Source of the DNA: Roseateles depolymerans
Lineage (GTDB): Bacteria; Pseudomonadota; Gammaproteobacteria; Burkholderiales; Burkholderiaceae_C
Direction: 5' to 3'
Assembly: GCA_003241055.1 (NCBI GenBank)
Contig: QFOD01000006.1
Span: 1 to 64,000 of the forward strand
DNA: 64,000 nucleotides
Part shown: positions 61,327 to 64,000 of the stretch, piece by piece
Layout: each line of letters begins with the position of its first letter
Numbering within the stretch: the first letter of the stretch is position 1
Position numbers and translations under genes: made by a program
The notes under the pieces: model-generated
The model's database searches: none
The model's input: only the letters and a program-made list of their open reading frames with translations
What the model was told of the DNA's origin: nothing

Positions 61327-61662
61327 TCACTGGTTCCAGAGTGTCAGCAGCACTGCGGCGCCCAGCATCCAGGCCAGCGTGGCCAGCAACAGCGTCGTGG
61401 GCAGCGAGCTGCGCACACTGAGCCAGTACACCGTGGCGAGATACATCGCATAGGGAGCTAGTGACAGCAGGCCGAACAGGGCCGTGGTGCGCAGATCCTG
61501 CGGGCCGCGCTCCGTGCCCACCACGTAGTGGGCAATCAGCGCAAACGTGGGGAACAGTGGCACCAGGCCGGCGATGTAGAAGCTGCGGCTGCGCGACAGC
61601 AGCGCAATCAGCAGCACCGCGGCGGCGCCCAGCAGGCATTTGACGAAGAGGCCGAGGCTCAC
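61327..61662 (-). CDS. glpM: GlpM family membrane protein
   Basis: The 111-residue protein with about four membrane spans follows the GlpM pattern: FVKCLLGAAAVLLIALLSRSR, FYIAGLVPLFPTFALIAHY, GTERGPQDLRTTALFGLLSL. In Pseudomonas GlpM affects alginate production and glycerol metabolism. GTG 61662 gives the family N-terminus; an in-frame ATG further up adds 22 unlike residues. The ribosome site is weak for either. Confidence 0.8.
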   Translation of the reverse strand: MSLGLFVKCLLGAAAVLLIALLSRSRSFYIAGLVPLFPTFALIAHYVVGTERGPQDLRTTALFGLLSLAPYAMYLATVYWLSVRSSLPTTLLLATLAWMLGAAVLLTLWNQ

Positions 61663-61759
61663 GAGAGGCGTATCCAGACAAAGGACCGACCCTACACGAA
61701 AGCCGTCTGCCGGGCTGCCGCGGGGCACAATCGCCGCGCCTCAGCCCACCCGCCCCATC

Positions 61760-62197
61760 ATGCGTCTGCGCCTTGTCCTGTCCATCCTCGTGCTCGTCCT
61801 GATGCTCACGGCCTGGTTCTGGTTCGCCTGGCACTGGAGCTACTCCGAGGGCGAGCGCGCCGGCTGGGTGCAGAAGTTCTCGCGCAAGGGCTGGGTGTGC
61901 AAGACCTGGGAGGGCGAACTGGCGCTGGTGTCGCTGCCGGGCACGTCCACGGTGGAGAAGTTCCAGTTCACCGTGCATGACGAGGCCACGGCCGAGGCCA
62001 TCAACAAGGTCATGGGCAAGCGGGTCAGCCTGCATTACGGCGAGAAGGTCGGCCTGCCCGGCTCCTGCTTCGGCGAGACCCGCTACTTCGTCACCGGCAT
62101 CACGCTGACCGACGAGATCCCGCTGACCGACGAGATCCCGCTGGCGCCCGGCGTCGTCGTGCCCAATCTGCCGCCGGCCTCGGCGGCCAGCCGCTGA
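61760..62197 (+). CDS. Single-pass membrane protein of unknown function
   Basis: The 145-residue protein has one N-terminal membrane span (RLVLSILVLVLMLTAWFWFAW) and a small periplasmic domain with cysteines (VCKTW and GSCFGETRY). RYFVTGI precedes the in-frame duplicated LTDEIP LTDEIP encoded by an 18-bp tandem repeat at 62105-62140. Family members are common next to DUF2164 genes. No function assigned. Confidence 0.75.
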   Translation: MRLRLVLSILVLVLMLTAWFWFAWHWSYSEGERAGWVQKFSRKGWVCKTWEGELALVSLPGTSTVEKFQFTVHDEATAEAINKVMGKRVSLHYGEKVGLPGSCFGETRYFVTGITLTDEIPLTDEIPLAPGVVVPNLPPASAASR

Positions 62198-62209
62198 GGG
62201 GGCCCTTCC

Positions 62210-62485
62210 ATGGCGATAGAACTCGACCGCGCGCTGCGCCAGCAGGCGGTGTCCTCCATCGAACGCTACTTCGAGCAGGAGCTGGATCAGCGCATCGGCA
62301 ACATCGCCGCCGGCGCGCTGCTGGGCTTCTTCCTGGAGGAGATCGCGCCGCTGGTCTACAACCAGGCCGTCGCGCATGTGCAGGAGCGCCTGGCCCAGCG
62401 CGTGGCCGAGCTGGACCTGGAGATCCACGAGGACGAGTTCCAGTACTGGCGGCGGCGCACGGCGCCTCCTGCCGGACGCCGCTGA
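62210..62485 (+). CDS. DUF2164 protein
   Basis: The 91-residue protein closely follows DUF2164: SSIERYFEQELDQRIGNIAAG, ALLGFFLEEIAPLVYNQAV and EIHEDEFQYWR. It is short, cytoplasmic and of unknown function. It lies 12 bp after the single-pass membrane gene, so both are likely co-transcribed. Confidence 0.92.
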   Translation: MAIELDRALRQQAVSSIERYFEQELDQRIGNIAAGALLGFFLEEIAPLVYNQAVAHVQERLAQRVAELDLEIHEDEFQYWRRRTAPPAGRR

Positions 62486-62589
62486 CGGGCGCATCGGGGT
62501 CATCCCCTCCTATGCCGGTAGGGCGCCGCGCACTTCACAGTGCCGGACGGCACTTTTAGAGTGGCCCGCCATATCGTCAAGGAGCGCTC

Positions 62590-63531
62590 ATGCCGGTTCG
62601 ATTCCCGACAGCCAGACCCGCCGTGCTCTCGCTGGCCTTGCTGGCACTGGGTGGCGGCGGCAGCGCGCTGGCGCAGACGGTCGGCTCCGCGTCGCTGGCG
62701 ACGCTGCGATCCTGCGGGAGTGCGGAGGCCCTGGAAGTCTGCGACGGCAGCGGTGCGGGTCAGGGCGTGGTCATGCGCCAGTACGGTGGTGGCGTGGGCT
62801 ACGCGGGCGCCAATGACCTCGACGGCGGCGGTGGCAACGTGGCACACAGCTTCGTCAGCTTCGGCGACTTCGATCTGCCGCTCATCAGCGGCTGGACGTC
62901 GGCGCCTGGCGACGTGCGCATGAACGTCAACGTGTTCGGCTTCCAGTCCTACCGAATGGCGGGCACCGGCAGCACGCCGTTTTCGGTGGCGGGCACCGTG
63001 CATATCGTCGACTCGTCCAGCAATGCCGGCGGGGCCGCTCTGCCAGGGGGGGCGTCGCTGACGGCCTATGTCGGCATCTGGGATGCGGCCATCCTGGCGG
63101 GCTACGGGAGCGATGCCCAAAGCCTGTTCGCGGGGCTCTTCTACGCGCCATGCGGCACGCCCGGCGTGCGCGGCGTGGGCTTCCTGTCGCTGAATCAGCC
63201 GGGTGGCGAGCAGAGCTACACGCTCAGCACATCGGCCTGTTCGTCGGGGTCGCTGGACTTTGCCCCGGGCGAGGAGCTGCTGGTGGTCGCCGGGCTGCAG
63301 CTGCCCGTGAACCGCGGCGGATTCGTCGATGCGAGCCACACGTTCACGACGCAGCTCGACCCCCTGCTCGGCGATGCGGCGCTGACCCAGATCGCCGCCA
63401 ACGCGCAGTCCGCCATCGCGCAGGGCGCGACGGTGACGATGGTGCCCGAGCCCGCGGCCCTGTGGCTGTTCGCCGCCGGGCTGCTGGGGCTGGCTGCCGG
63501 ACGACGACGCTCCGGTGTGCATCGTCTGTAA
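62590..63531 (+). CDS. PEP-CTERM sorting domain protein
   Basis: The 313-residue exported protein has a signal peptide (LSLALLALGGGGSALAQ), a beta-rich body with several cysteines (RSCGSAEALEVC, APCGTPG, TSACSSG) and a C-terminal PEP-CTERM tail (VPEPAALWLFAAGLLGLAAGRRRS). It is not close in sequence to the tandem trio. AAGGAGCG precedes the ATG. Extracellular or outer-surface sorting by exosortase is expected. Confidence 0.88.
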   Translation: MPVRFPTARPAVLSLALLALGGGGSALAQTVGSASLATLRSCGSAEALEVCDGSGAGQGVVMRQYGGGVGYAGANDLDGGGGNVAHSFVSFGDFDLPLISGWTSAPGDVRMNVNVFGFQSYRMAGTGSTPFSVAGTVHIVDSSSNAGGAALPGGASLTAYVGIWDAAILAGYGSDAQSLFAGLFYAPCGTPGVRGVGFLSLNQPGGEQSYTLSTSACSSGSLDFAPGEELLVVAGLQLPVNRGGFVDASHTFTTQLDPLLGDAALTQIAANAQSAIAQGATVTMVPEPAALWLFAAGLLGLAAGRRRSGVHRL

Positions 63532-63554
63532 CCCGCCGCGGCGACACTTGCCGC

Positions 63555-64000
63555 ATGCCCCTGTTCCGCCCCCTGGTCGAGCGCTTCGAGCGCCTCGTCG
63601 ACCCCTATCCCGCCTCCGCCGAGCGCGCCCAGCCGCTGCCCTCGGGCTTCTTCGCCTTCCTGTGGCGCTGTGCCGATGGTGTGCGCCCGCACCTCGCGGC
63701 GGTGACGCTGTTCACCGCCGGCATCGCCGCGGCCGAGGCGCTGCTGTTCAGCCTGATGGCCTCGCTGGTGGACTGGCTGTCCGGCGTCAAGCCGACCGAG
63801 CTGTGGAGCCGGCCGCAGCCGGTGGTGCTGGCGCTGTTGGGCGTGCTGCTGGCCGGCGTGGTGCTGGCGGGCGCGCAGGCGCTCACCAAGTACCAGGGCG
63901 TGTTCGGCAACTTTCCGATGCGGCTGCGCTGGATCTTCCACCAGCGCATGCTGCAGCAGAGCCTGAGCTTTTTCGGTGACGAGTTCGCCGGCCGCATCGC
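63555..64000 (+). CDS. ABC transporter transmembrane/ATPase protein, 5' part
   Basis: The gene runs off the window's right edge; 148 codons are visible. From ATG 63555 the protein reads MPLFRPLVERFERLVDPYP, then two or more membrane segments (LAAVTLFTAGIAAAEALLFSLMASLVDWL, with LALLGVLLAGVVLAG) and LRWIFHQRMLQQSLSFFGDEFAGRIA. The latter is the typical coupling region of type I ABC exporters (MsbA/MdlB group). The ATPase half would lie beyond 64000. Confidence 0.85.
   Translation, partial: MPLFRPLVERFERLVDPYPASAERAQPLPSGFFAFLWRCADGVRPHLAAVTLFTAGIAAAEALLFSLMASLVDWLSGVKPTELWSRPQPVVLALLGVLLAGVVLAGAQALTKYQGVFGNFPMRLRWIFHQRMLQQSLSFFGDEFAGRI

Noticed and set aside
1..64000. tRNA, rRNA and CRISPR array search by eye
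   Set aside because: No cloverleaf with a CCA-type end, rRNA-like stretch or regularly spaced repeat series was recognised.

Overview
The window is GC-rich chromosomal DNA (close to 70% G+C over most of its length) from a betaproteobacterium. It most resembles the Burkholderiales, of the Rubrivivax/Roseateles/Leptothrix kind. The reasons are the mnmG-rsmG-parA order, five PEP-CTERM proteins, GspA/GspB-type secretion genes, a MocR/DUF2917 pair, and hairpin repeats typical of these genomes. The genus assignment is inference.

Layout. 0-4.6 kb: a C-terminally damaged RBBP9-type hydrolase, argC, a membrane protein, a DUF4892-OmpA protein and two GNAT acetyltransferases. 3.3-8.0 kb (minus strand): mnmG, rsmG, parA and the two GNAT genes, joined by 4-base start/stop overlaps at all junctions but one. 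Three parS palindromes lie inside mnmG and rsmG, marking a centromere-like, probably origin-proximal region, yet no parB lies in the window. 8.1-10.8 kb: cytochrome b561 with a QseBC-like two-component pair. 12.2-15.4 kb: a 1068-residue protein with five PAS domains, GGDEF and EAL. 15.5-19.0 kb: a NatAB-like exporter with a secreted TAP-type hydrolase.

19.2-22.4 kb is an accessory island. A 518-bp head-to-head hairpin repeat and a second repeat type lead into AT-richer DNA. That DNA carries an AAA/STAND-like ATPase and a small membrane protein, and the ATPase has the end structure of an integron gene cassette: a 69-bp attC-like site and a 12-bp inverted repeat at the predicted recombination points. 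A second low-GC gene at 46.2-47.1 kb, possibly a PD-(D/E)XK-type nuclease, is bounded by the same kind of core sites. Its attC-like site has lost the central hairpin and been hit by a 99-bp MITE with TTAG target duplications. Both islands sit among the same dispersed repeats.

22.4-45.7 kb is mostly ordinary metabolism: alcohol dehydrogenase with an FNR/Anr-like box, a thioredoxin-TPR-type protein, AlkD, an SRPBCC protein and a metallo-hydrolase, an AraC regulator, FadH, a DUF4397 lipoprotein, a winged-helix/nuclease fusion, an EamA exporter plus AMP-forming acyl-CoA ligase, a heavy-metal-type two-component pair, a CzcE-like protein, a nitrate/sulfonate-type ABC transporter without a binding protein, RibA, a dienelactone hydrolase and YbjQ. 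47.7-51.8 kb: an Lrp-type regulator divergent from putA. 51.8-64 kb: a PPOX protein, MocR/DUF2917, three tandem paralogous PEP-CTERM proteins next to gspA/gspB, GlpM, DUF2164, another PEP-CTERM protein, and the start of an ABC transporter gene that runs off the right edge. No tRNA, rRNA or CRISPR array was recognised.
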